From: Larus michahellis
Taxonomy: Eukaryota; Chordata; Aves; Charadriiformes; Laridae
Assembly (NCBI RefSeq): GCF_964199755.1
Contig: NC_133896.1
Coordinates: 94,860,200-94,924,199 of the forward strand
DNA: 64,000 bases
Direction of reading: 5' to 3'
Of the stretch, positions 50,586 to 62,300 are shown piece by piece (position 1 is the stretch's first letter; every line of letters starts with the position of its first letter). The translations under genes were made by a program, and so were the position numbers. The notes beneath the pieces were generated by a model. That model had not been told where the DNA came from. It saw only the letters and a program-made list of their open reading frames with translations, and did not search any database.

Positions 50586-50627
50586 GGGACCGGGACCGGG
50601 ACCGGGACAGGGACCGGGACCGGGACC
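50586..50627 (+). repeat. GGGACC hexanucleotide repeat, seven units
   Basis: Six GGGACC units and one GGGACA unit run without interruption inside the CpG island. On the minus strand they would lie within the proposed 5' UTR exon as GGTCCC units. Confidence 0.9.
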
Positions 50628-52365
50628 GGCCCGTCGGCGCTGCCGGTGGCTGGCGGCGACCGCCTTCAGACGGCGCCGGCGATGCGGTTACGCGCGGCGC
50701 GGAGCCGATTTAAGGCCACCCTGTGCCGGGGGGTGGGGGGAGCGCCCAGGGCCGCCCGCAGCCGGCTCCTGCGCGCCGCGCATCCCGCGGGGGCCACCTT
50801 AAGCGGGGAAGGGGCGACGAGCGGAGCCGGCGAGAAGACGACCCGAGCCGGGGCTGGGAGGCAGAGGCAAAGGAGGAGGAGGAAGAGGGGTGGGGGGGAG
50901 GAAGAAGGCGAGCGGGGCCGGGCACCGCCGCAGCGCTGCCCCCCCGCCGGCCGGGAGCGCCGCGCCGCCCAATGCGGGGCCGGGGTCGGCGGCCGGGCAG
51001 GGCCCCTGTCCCTCGAAGGGGGAGGTTTCCCTTGCCCGGGCCCGGCCGGTGCTCGCCCCGCTGAAGGTGGGGTGGGATGGACGGTGGGGTTTTTTTTTTG
51101 TGTCCGTCCCGGGGGGCTGGTTTTGCTGCTGGCCGGCTGCTGGGTCGATTTCTCGGTCCCCGCTGAGGCTCCAGCTGATCCAAGCAGGAGCCACCCACCA
51201 CTGCTATGGACCATGAGGACTGGCGAACAATAAGGAGACCTATGGAGCACGGCCTGAAGCCGGGGGCCACAACGCTTCTGGGCTTCAGTATCCCCTATCG
51301 CTGCTGTATGCCTCAGTTTCCCTTCTAGCTCTGAGGTCGGCATGGAGCGTTGGTGCAGCCACTTCCCACCGCAGCGGCTGCTGGGTGATTCCTTGTGTTG
51401 GCCACATGAGCAGCCATGGCCAACGCTTTGTCCAGCAGCCTCTACCCAGGAGCAGGGCACGTGGGAGCAGAAGACGTGCCTGCTTTGTTTTTCCCCTGCC
51501 TGCCTCCCTTATGAACGGTGTCTCCTGGCCGTAAAGTCACCATGCTGCTTGAAGGGGTGTGTGTGAAGCAACTCTTCAACCTCTCAACTGCAGCTGAATG
51601 CAGAGGGCAGAAGGAGAAGTGAGTTAGGGCTGTCACCCCTCAGCCCTGTTCTAGGAGACCTCTCTCCAGCCTTCTCCTCCTCACATAGGGCTGGGCAGCA
51701 CGTGTCTGTCCCCTGCTTGCTCTCCTGAGGCTGCCACATCCCAGGAGTTTCTCCTGACGAGGTTGCCACAGCTTTCAGCAAACCATGAGGCACAGAAGGC
51801 AGCACAGTGCCAGGCTCAGGTGGGGACTTGTTGATCAAGTTTGGCTTCAGGTAACAAAGGTCCTGCTGTGGGATGCACTAAGCATGGCAAAATGTTTTGA
51901 AAGCCTTGGCTGGAAAGCGCTCTTGGAGAAGAACAAGAGAAGTCTGTCTTCTCCAGTTAGCTGGCAGGTCTCGTCCACGTTTCTGGAGCAGATATTGCTG
52001 AAAACACCTCAGATAGAAAGACATCAGGTGACATTTTACAGCCCAAATGACATTTACAAAGTGCAACACAGAGGCGAACCCAACACGGGCAAAGCAGCAG
52101 GTGTGTGCGTGCCAGTGCCTTCGCTCACCTGCTTCTCCCCTTGCCAAAGGGATGCTCGGAGCTGGACGTGTTCAGCCCCTGGCAGGACCTGCTGCCACAC
52201 TCACCGCTGCCGTGCTCATGGCTGTGTCAACCCACTAGCTGTGTCCTCACGCACCTCTCCCTTGGCCAGCATGGGGCATGAATTGCTGCTCACCTTCACC
52301 AAGTGTGTTGAAGGCTGGCAGTATCCTGCCCTGGCATCCCAGGCTGCCCTCACTAGGAGGAAGCC

Positions 52366-52400
52366 ATCCATGCATCCATCCACCCATCCACGCACCCAGC
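52366..52400 (+). repeat. CATC-type microsatellite
   Basis: Repeated CATC units with CACC and CACG variants form a short imperfect tetranucleotide array. Confidence 0.75.
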
Positions 52401-52744
52401 GATCCTCAGTGTTGAAGGCATAAAGTCCTCAGGTTGTACACTCGGTCCAGAAGAGTCTTGCGTGCTCAGGGATGAAAGCCAGCGTGTGGGTGTCAGGAAA
52501 TGGTGAGACGCTTCCCTGCAGATGGCTCAGCAGAAGCTTGAATTAATCTTGTACTACTGGCAAAAGTGTTACCCTGCTCTAAGAATTAGCTAGTTGGAGG
52601 GCGCCAGCTCCACAGCACCTTGATTTTAGGCAAACCCGCGCCAAAGAAATTGATTACCTCCCCCTGCAAGTCGCTGAGTCTCTCGGTATCCCCACGGATT
52701 GGGCAGAAGGCAGAGCCATTATCCTCCTTCTGTGGTTGGGGAAG

Positions 52745-52980
52745 GGACACAGGAAATTCTGCCTGGACATAAAGAAAGACTTCCTTAGTTTGAGGGTGGC
52801 AGAGCACTGGCACAGGCTGCCCAGAGAGGCTGTGAAGTCTCCTTCTCTGGAGATATTCAAAACCCACCTGGATGTGTTCCTGTCCAACCTGCTCCAGGTG
52901 AACCTGCTTTGGAGGCGGGGGGGTTGGACTAGATGATCTCCAAAGGTCCTTTCGAACTCCTATCATTCTGCGACCCTGTG
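52745..52980 (+). mobile_element. CR1 LINE, 3' end
   Basis: This is the best preserved repeat in the window. It carries, in order, 'GGTGGCAGAGCACTGGCACA', 'GGCTGCCCAGAGAGGCTGTG', 'TCTCTGGAGATATTCAAAAC', 'GGTTGGACTAGATGATCTCC' and 'TATCATTCTGCGACCCTGTG', the standard end of the avian CR1 retrotransposon. It is 5'-truncated, as most copies are. It is the main evidence that the genome is a bird's. Confidence 0.93.
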
Positions 52981-55900
52981 TGGAGGAGATAATTGACTGA
53001 TTATTAGCCACAGACATCTTGTGCGGGCAGTGAGTTGGTCCTGAGTCTTGGGTGAACACCCTAAGCCCGGGACCTCTCTAGGAGAAGTTGGTTAAGAAGG
53101 ACTTTGGATCCTGGGGATCTCTCCCGAGTGCAAAGGCAAGAGGAAGAGATTGGATGCAAGACTGCTGGCAACTCTGGAAACAAAAACCACTCAGGCTTTG
53201 CTTATTCATGCTCCAGGCTCTCCCTTTTTCTGTCCACAACCTTTGACATGGCTGTTCCACTGCTACACACAGAGCCTCAGTTCAGGCAGTGCAACCCGTG
53301 GTTCGACTGGAGGGGCTGAGGGTCAGCACTGCAGGAATATTCTCCCCCAGACCTGGTCTGAGCTGGCTCCTGGCACAAGGAGCACACTTCTGAACTGCAA
53401 CTCGGGTCTGGGGAAGGTGAGTCTGTGCAGGGCCATTTCTCTTGGCCAGAGCAACCAGAATAGATTTATTGGAGGGGACTGGGGTATCCAGTGTGCCATA
53501 ACCTTCCTTATCCCTCCTGAAAGCACTGCCTGGGGCAGCCTGTGTTCCCAGCCACGTGGAAGTTGAGCTGCTGCACTGGTAAGACCTTCCTCCTTCCACT
53601 GCCACCACGGCTGTGTCCAGCCCAGACAAATGCAGCAATCTGCACGCCAGTGCTCCGGGTGGCAGCTCTCCCCCAGCACGCTGTGCCTTCCTAGGCCATC
53701 TGCCCCTCTGTCTGCCCCACACTTCCTCTGATGAAAGTACAACATGATGTGAGAAGCTCCGTGAAATCTCCGTCCTGAGGTCACCACAAAGCTAAGCTCC
53801 TTCCCAGGCGGTGAGTGCTTTGAGATCCTGGAAGAGATGCTGGTGGAGAGGGTTGCTGTTGCAATCTGTACGCAATTTATTCCTGCAGTTTGCTTTTCTT
53901 GCTTTTTCACTGCCGTGCCCTAAGGGGCCTGATGCTGTGTCAGCCTTGAGGCAGACCCACAGACCACATCCCTGAGTTTTGCAGCGGTAAGTCGGAGGAG
54001 AGGAAACGCTGTGGGAAACGCTCACTGACTCACGCTGGAAAGGAGCGAGCTGTGCCTCAGCGCTGTGAGCCTCCCGAGGTCTTACTCCATCTGGGCTGAG
54101 TGGCTGCAGCTGCTCCTCGCTCTCCTGGCTCCCCGCTCCTGCTGCTGCTCCTACGAGCAATGCCTGGCACCGCGGGCGTCTGAGGCACCTTCTAGGACTG
54201 GGGGAGCGATTTGTTCGTCCTTCCCACCCTCCCTTTTGCCAAGGGATTTGGCTACAGGGCAGCAGGGACCTTGATGGTGTCCTCTGCTGTGGGCAGGTGT
54301 GCGATGCGGTGCTGTGGGTACCCGTCTGTTGGCAGCTGCGCTAAGAACGTGCCTCTTCATTGCACCCAAAGCAGGGGAGAAGCAAGCAGAGCCGTTGCTG
54401 GTTCTCGGCTGGCGTGGTGTATTTCACAAACAAAAGGTGAGGAAGAGCTGCCAGCAGCCCTGGAGGAAGGGCAGAGAGAGGTTGTAGGGGTGGGAGGGAA
54501 ACCTACTGAAAAGGTCAGTCAAGAGTCATGCCCACAGCCGAGGCGGCCCGTCCAGCATTGCTGGGGAGTGGCACCCCACCGCCTCTGCAAACACCGAACT
54601 CAAAACACAGCAGGGGCTAAAGTGAGTGAAGCCTTCCCTGTGAGCTGCGGAGGTGGCACCCCCTTTCTGCTGGCAGTGGGGGTGAGCCCTGGAGAAGACA
54701 AGCGGTTCCCTCAAAGTCAGCCCTGAAATCCGTGCCTGAGGGAGGCGATGAGACCCCGGTGGTCTTGCCTGCCAAGCCCCGATCATATTTTCAGAGAGCC
54801 TGTTGAGCTATCTTCTGCCTAGCCCCACTTCTGTCCCAAGGACAGACTCCTTTCCCCCCCGAAACTCCTTTTCCTCACAGCCTTCTGGATGTGGTGAAGG
54901 AGTGACGGCAGGAGGCGGGAAAGGGGGGTCAGGTGCATCTCTCCCAAGGTCCAAAGCTGCGGCAACACCTCTCTCGTCGTTGTAAATCTGCCTCAGAAGA
55001 TGTGTGACAGAACGAGCAGTCCTTGATCTAAAACCTGCCATCCTTTGAAGAGCCTGTGCTTCAGCGAAGCAGCCGGCAATTGCTGCCTGAAGAAAGCTGA
55101 AAAGCCGCTCTGCAAGCTCTGCAGTTTCGTTTCTCTCCCCCTTGAAGCACCAGAACCGTACACTAATCAAGCTATTTCTGCTACAAGCTGGGGAGGAAAG
55201 AAAGAGATTGTTAGTGTTATTGCTATTTTTAAATACTTTGCAGGCTCTTGAATAGGATGATGATGGGGGCCGTGTAAGGACCCAGACAGGGACAGATTGA
55301 TGTGTGGTAAACGCATCTGTTATTCTTCAACTGGGAGGCAGCTCTTTCGGCAGCGCAACTCCAAAGGTGCGGCAAGGAGCCGCTGCGAGGGCTCGGCTCA
55401 CAGCCTCCGACGAGGCTTCGGTCGTCCTTACCCATCTGTGTGGTGCCGTTACTGCGGAGGGGCTCCGAGCTTGCAAAAAAACCCTGGGAATCATCTTACA
55501 GTTATGCAGCGTGTGTAAGGGTGGCTGTGTGCATGCTCCGGAGCCTTCGCGCTCCTTCTGCGTGGGTTAAGCAATTGCCTGCTGCTGCACGTACCTTCCA
55601 CCTGAGGGATGGGGTCTATCCCTGAAAAGTGAGAGAGAGCCTGAGCGACAGCCTTTTCCAGGTCCTACAGAACTAAATCACTCCTGCCCACCAGCCAAAG
55701 AAGTGCAGCGCAGAAGAGAAGTCTCAAGGTTGAGTCTCACCCCAACAGCATGGAATATTCCCATGTGATGAGGGGAGAACAGGGTGGGAGCGGGGAGATG
55801 AGAAGGTGCCTTGTACTGATGGAGAAGTTTAAAGAAACCCAAGCTCAGGTGACAAATTCAGATTGAATTCGGGTGAGAAATGTGAAGATACACAGCCGTT

Positions 55901-56277
55901 ACCCGAAGGCAGCCAGCCCTTCTGGTCTCCCCGAACTATTGAGCTGTTTGGGCAAGGGCTCCGTATGTACCTGGGGGATGGCACTTCAGCATCCCACCCC
56001 TCAGGAAAGGTTTTGCAGAGGGAAAAGATGTATTTACCTTTTTAATCGATTTATGAGCCATCCTTTAATGTTGAGCAGAGAGTTATATCCTGACGGTTGA
56101 TTTCTATAGGATGGCTTAAAAAAAAAAAAAAAGTCACTCTTAAAATGTCAGCTTTAAGAATAATTTCTATGCCATTCTGTCAGTCTTATTTTTGTTAAAT
56201 TCGATAAGACTTCTCCATAAAGGTAAGTAACTGCTTTTATAAGAAACTACTTCTTAAGTGAGCTATCAGTTGAAAGC

Positions 56278-56370
56278 ATGGGCCGGATCCTCCGTGGCAT
56301 TACATCAAATTGACGCAGGTGTAGCTTTTGAAAGCATTGCTGTACGGACCCCGATCTCACCGAGGAGATG
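56278..56370 (+). repeat. Possible old sauropsid hairpin-type repeat
   Basis: 'GGGCCGGATCCTCCGTGGCA' and 'AAATTGACGCAGGTGTAGC' resemble a palindromic repeat frequent in turtle genomes (GGGCCAGATCCTCAGCTGGTGTAAAT..). Only one arm is visible. The family name is uncertain. Confidence 0.35.
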
Positions 56371-59321
56371 CTGCCACTCGATACACGCCGACCAGAGCAG
56401 ATCTCTCTGCTCCACCATTCCTAACAGCCAATATTAATCTCGCATCCAGAAGGATGCGGAGGGCCCTGCTTTCCACAGCCACTGTTCTGACAGCAATGTC
56501 AAGTCCTCCTTTTTCCAAAAGCAGATCATGACACGTCCTTTGTCTGTTCCCTTTGGGAGGCGGAGGGAGGCTGGGCGTGGAGAACAGAGGGCAGTTGTCA
56601 CCCAGCTCCTCAGCTATATGAGAAAGTGGCTTCTGTTTCCGAGCTTCTCTCCGCTCCACGTCTTTCATCAACATCGAATTAAACAAGACTTTCTTTTGTA
56701 CGAGGGGAATGAATGTTCCACGTAAGGGTCAAACAGCACAGCCTGCACAGGCTGGAACCTGCTTCACACAGTATGGGCTTGTCCCGGAGACACACAATCA
56801 CCGTCAGTTGTACATGCCCCCAAGGCTGGCTCCCCTCCTGGCACTGGACACATGGGGGCAGAGTCCATACATCCAGGCGGGGAAGGAGGCAAATGCCAGG
56901 GCAGTGCGGTCCTCTGCAACATCCAGTGCTGCATCTGTGCAGCATCTAGTGGCTGAGCGGGGCTTTTCTGCGCTTGGTCCCCCTCCCCTCCCCGCCTCGC
57001 TGGGTTAGCGCTTGGATGTGAACCTCAGCGTGCCAGCAGTGTGCTGGAGTCGCAGATGAGAAGTCCTGTAGAAGACCTGCTCTTAGAGGTCGGATGGAAA
57101 ATTTCTCTTGATGTGGAGGTGTTCTGATCTGGGTAACAGCTCCACTTGTGATTTTTGGTCTTTAAATGAGAGGCAGACATGAATCCCTGTGGATTCTCTG
57201 AGTCGGTCACATGTATCCTCCAACATGAAGAGATCTCACAAATGTGGCAGGAGGTTTTGATCACCCTCTGCTACAACAGAATCTGCCTCCTGCTGTGGGT
57301 TATAGACACACAGAAAGATGCATGCTGGTCTTTGCTGGTGTGCACTTAGATGTTTGTTCATCCAGTCTTGTTGTGTATATGGGTCCTTCTGACTATGCCA
57401 ACTACTGACACCAGCCTTGCGAGGCTGGGTAGCTGAGCCTGGGCAGAGTCTTCCCTCATGGGAGGTCTGAATCTGTTGATGAGAGAGCGTCATTTGTCAG
57501 GGCAGAGAAGTACATGGTGTGCAGTTTGCTTTGCAACGTGGTTTCTCTAAGCCTGCAATCTCTCCCTCAATGTGAACAACCTCCACCACTCCAGTGTAAT
57601 CCTGCTTAGGTTTCTGCTTGGGAGATAGCTTGGGCATTACTCCTTCAGTGCATTTAACATTCCTTATTTGCTTTCTGGACATCTCCTGAGCAGTGTTCAG
57701 GACAAGGTGATTGCAGCTGAGTGGCATGGCAAAAAAAAAGAGCCGGATGCCAAGACATGCTGTTTCCATGTCAATCAGCAGTGAAGAAGTGTGTGTCCAT
57801 GGGCAAAACTGGGGCTTGGACAGGACAACAGGCTGCAAATGTAAGGGTTTGCGGAAGTACTAAGGACTGCATTATCGCTATATTGTGCTACACCAGCAAA
57901 TGGAAAGGCCACCGTGGTGGGCTTTTTGTTAAAGGCATCTCAGCCTTTAAGCTGTCACTTTTGAGTGCTTGTAATGCATGGCCAGCTAAGTAATTTTCGA
58001 AGCGCTCTTTCCAGCCTGAAACAGAGCATCACAAAGTGGTGTTGGGACAATGTGACACAACAATGCCATAGAGGGCTCAGAAAGCCTTCAGACCCCTGGA
58101 CAGCCCTCTGCATGTGTTATATTCATGCTGATGGGCTGTCTTTAAGAACAAGAGGCAGTCCGACCCAACCTGAAACATGTGGAAATACTTTCTGTGCAAA
58201 GAAATGGGATGAGCTCATGAGCACCGATATGGAATTCCCTTCCTCTCCATCCTCCTCCATCTGTTGACCTTATCTCAGCGCTGAAGAGGCCACTCTGCGT
58301 GGGCGACTCAAACGGCAATTCAGACTTTGGGCTTGTTTGGCTCTCAGCACCTCGCCCACACAAATCCTGCCAATAGTCATTATTGTGATGCCTTCAGAGC
58401 TACTTACAGTGAGAAATATTGGGGGAAAAATGATGGATGTAACGTAATGTACTGACACCACTTGCACCTTGTATCCCCTCCTTATTTCAGTCTCATCCGT
58501 GATGAAAGGCCTGCTTGTTATTTTTGTGCCTCCAATCTCAGAATCAGCCAAGGATCAGGCCAGGGACATGAAGTAAGCATGAATGTACATAGGCTCCATG
58601 TATGTGTGCACACATGTATGTCTGTACATGGATGTGTGCGCACACCAATACTGCACACCACTGCTGCTCAGCAAGTCAAGTTGATGTTAACTCCTCAAAC
58701 AAGCCATGGTTCATCCTTCACCCGTCCTTCCAGGCCATATTTTGTCAGGCAGGATTAATCTTGTCAATAGGGCATCTATATGTGATGTTGATCTATGTAA
58801 TACTCTCCGTAGGAAAAAGAGTACACATTTACTTTTGTATCCTTTAAGACTTGAATATACTGGGAAGTTGAGTACTGTGGCAATAGAATAACAGTTATTG
58901 CTCTAGCTTTGTTATTTTAACTCCCTCATGTACATAATCTATTCTGGAATAAGAGTAATTACTCCAAAGTAAGAGAATGCTTTTATTCTAGAACAGCATT
59001 TCCCTGAGGATGAATTATACTAAAAGCAGAGAATGAACTAGTTTTTCCTGCCTTACCAAACTTCAGGATGCAAAAATTGCTTTCTGATCTGCACCAGAAG
59101 GAAAATCAGATTCTTTTGAGATTTTTCAGGGAAAATAATTCAAGAGAGGTCAGGAAGAGCTCCTTAGCAGCATGCTGATCAGAGTGTCTGTTATGGGTGA
59201 AGGATCCACAATTTGAGGTCCCTTGGCTATCTGATTTATGGATGCATGTTTACCTGGAAATCCAGCTTGTAAAGAAATGTCCTGAAAACACTTCATTGGA
59301 ATAAGTGTGTGTTCTGACTCT

Positions 59322-59354
59322 TATTGTCTCTCTCTCTTTTTTTTTTTTTTTTAG
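59322..59354 (+). repeat. CT and poly-T tract
   Basis: A short TC dinucleotide run is followed by about twenty T residues. Simple repeat only. Confidence 0.85.
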
Positions 59355-62300
59355 TTGAAATCTGCTTGTCCTTGAGAAAAGTTTCATCTTTGATAAAAAC
59401 AGTTGCTATTTTCCAATGAAACACTGGTTTGTTAAAAAATTCATGACCAGCCTTAGTAGTATTAGCATAGATTTAATGGTATAATTATCTAACTCTAGTT
59501 ATGCTGGTCAGTTCCCTGGGGTCCCAAAGCTCTAAGCTCATTTTTTGTGTGTGCGTGTAAGCTCAAATGATAATGCAAGTCAAGTAATCCTCTCCCCGAA
59601 ACGACAGCATCTCATCTCTTCCCTGAAACTACCCTTGCTAGCAGTGCTCGGCAGCACCTGCACCATCCCACCCCTGGCCCCCTCCTGCCCTGCAGCCCCC
59701 TGCCCTGCCCTCCCCGGGCTCCCCACCCATGCTAACTTCTTTTGTAACGTGGGATCCTCCTGAGGTTTCAGCGGCAATTTCCAATATGCAAAATATCCAT
59801 CCGTTGCAGGGCCTTACCGCCCTCCCTGGCTCTCCGTTTGCAGCATCGCTGGCACCCAGGACGGCTCTCAGGCTGGTGACCTTGAAGGAGCGAGCTCTGC
59901 TATCTCTGCACCAGCCGGCCTGCCCGCCAGCTTGCCTTTGCCTTCCCACTGCATCCCCCCCCACCACACTCCGCAGGCACGCTTTGAGCTTGTTGTAGCA
60001 TCTGCTGCCCTCTCATTTGGAGTCTCGCAGTGAATTGCTGCTGCCCTCAGCTAACTGTCAGTATTTATCATGACATCCCATTAGCACGACCCACACTAAT
60101 GACTGTGAAAGATGCATCTATTTCCATTTTCTAAAGGGCTTCCGCTGGCTGAAATCCAGCCGCAGGGTGAGGCTGGGGAGGGTAGCAGGGGGACAAATCT
60201 TCATGTTGACAGAGCAAAGCGCACACATCATTACCAAGGGCTCTTCTCTCTCGCGGCTGGGCAGCTGTCAGGGGGGAGTGAGGAATTTCTCTCTTGGCAG
60301 CTCTGCGCTCAGTGAGGGCACCGCAAGGTGTGAGCCGGCTGGGGGAGATGGGGGAATCGCCTGCCTTTTGCCATCTGCACGGACAGGGCGGCTTTCCAGC
60401 TGACCAGACGGCAATTACCCAAAGCTGCCACTTCTCTCCGAAGCGTGTGTTAAGAGTTAAATCTGCAGCCGCAGGCCCAGCGTGGAAGAGCCAGGAGGTC
60501 GGATGCAAAAAGTTAGTTGGCAGCCCCTCGGGAAGGGGGTGTATGTGGTGGGGAGAGGGTGAAGGATTGGGGGACCATGATGCAGTGTCTCCCTACCCTA
60601 CATAGCTCTCAGCCCACCCCAGATGTGCAGGTCCCTGCTTCTGGGGTCTATGTGTCTGTGGCCCCACTTTGATTTTTCCTCCCTAAATGGCCCTCAGTAA
60701 GGGAGGATTCACTTCTCCCAGGCATTCAGCATCCTTTCCCCACTCCTCTCCAACACCACCTTAATCCAAATTCTGTTTGTGTCCCTTTCATCTGACTGAA
60801 TGGGACTTTGCTGCCAAGGAACTGAGCAGCTTGACTAACACTCTTGTCTGGAGAGAGGAAGTGGGTCCATGGGAAATACTTGTAGCTCCTGCTGTGCTGT
60901 GTTGTTCTAGGTAGAGATAAGTCATCTCTGTTCCAATGGGACCAGAAAATGAGGGTTTTGAGAAATCAGGTTTGTATTCTGAGCCACACATCGATCTCTT
61001 GCAGCAACCCTAGTGGATGTTTTGGTTGAGGTGAAGGTAGAAGAGCGTATGGCAGGTGGAAACCCAGCGCAATCAAATGTGGTGGCACTGTTCCCTTCTC
61101 AGGACCTGACACCATTTTCTCCTTGCCCCTCTCACATCCTGGCTCCAAAAACTCCCACCCACTGCTGACCCAGATCACTCTGTGTTTCACAGCACAGAGG
61201 CCACCATACAAGTGAAACAAAGCAGAGAGAGCTTCCATCTTTGTCCACAGGAAACTTTTCCATGACCCAGTGCAACTTTGGCCATGTAACTTTCCTGACA
61301 CCAAGTTGGAAATACCCTCTTTTGCTCCTACTTATGCCAGCTTGTCTCCCCTGTCTCCTTAGCAGTCTTGCCCTTTAGCTATTGATGAATAGCTGTGTTC
61401 CCTTTCGGTCATCTATTATCCCACAGATATAGATTTAACTTCTGTAATACTTGCTGTAAATTTGACCTTCTAGTCCTCTGACTGGTCTCATCATTTTTCT
61501 CTGATCTCCAGTTCCAGAAATTGCCAGAAGTGCTACAAGTAAACAGCTGATGTAAACTCTTGCCAGAGTTAGATTATTCCTCATCTTTCTTAGGCGCCCA
61601 AAGCAACAAGGACCATTTTCAGCACATTTTTATATTAAAACCCTCTGTTTAGTTGGTGCTTCCTCTCCCTAGGACCTATGCTGTTACCAGAAACATTTCA
61701 CATATCTTCTATTTGCTGAGTATGTGCTAGCAATATTTTAGCCTTGACTTTTTAAAATGAATCCCATCTGGACATTTCTTGCTGAGGTTTCCAATCTCTC
61801 TCTCGCTCTGTTCTTTGCTTGCTTTGGTCTTCATTATTTCATCCCCAAGGATCCAAGAAATGGTTCTATACTCCTCCTTTGATGTTTATCCTTGTCTCCA
61901 CTGCCTGTATGTTCTCCTTTTGCATCTTAGTTCATTGAGAAGTTCCTTGCTTATCTAAATGGGCCTTATGCTGAAATACACAGTCTTCCTGCCCAATCAG
62001 ATTGTTTGTTCCTAAGCTCTCAATAATTTTGCTTTAAGAATCAGTCAGCCCTCCTGGGTATCTTAACCCCTCCCAGCAGCTTCTGAAGTGATTCTGCCTA
62101 GAAAGTCTCTAAAAAAAGGCAAAGTCTGTGGAAGTCCAGAGTGTTAACTGCTGTTTACCTTCCCAGCCATCCTTTAGATCTTAAACTCAATTATTGTATG
62201 GTTACTGTGGTCCAAGCTACTCTCTGTGGCCACATTCACCCTCATTTTTCCTTGTTTGTGAGCAGGAAGAAGACAATTGCTTTGTCCCTGTAGCATTTTG

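Larger units (their letters stand above)
49950..51100. promoter_or_regulatory. Second CpG island, probable promoter
   Basis: Dense GC with many CpG and unmethylated-island character marks a promoter. On the minus strand CGCCAG|GTAAGC forms a convincing splice donor, putting an exon end at 50494, so a minus-strand first exon probably lies between 50494 and about 50900. The next minus-strand gene is the B3GAT1-like gene 20 kb away. A plus-strand gene beyond the window (such as IGSF11, expected on this side by mammalian order) is the alternative. Confidence 0.6.

Noticed and set aside
50325..51233. 302-codon plus-strand frame in the CpG island
   Set aside because: GC-rich sequence rarely makes stops, and long frames occur on both strands here. 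The product is low-complexity Gly/Arg/Pro with a translated hexamer repeat and no domain.
50666..51460. 264-codon minus-strand frame in the CpG island
   Set aside because: Same compositional artefact; no signal peptide, domain or conserved motif.
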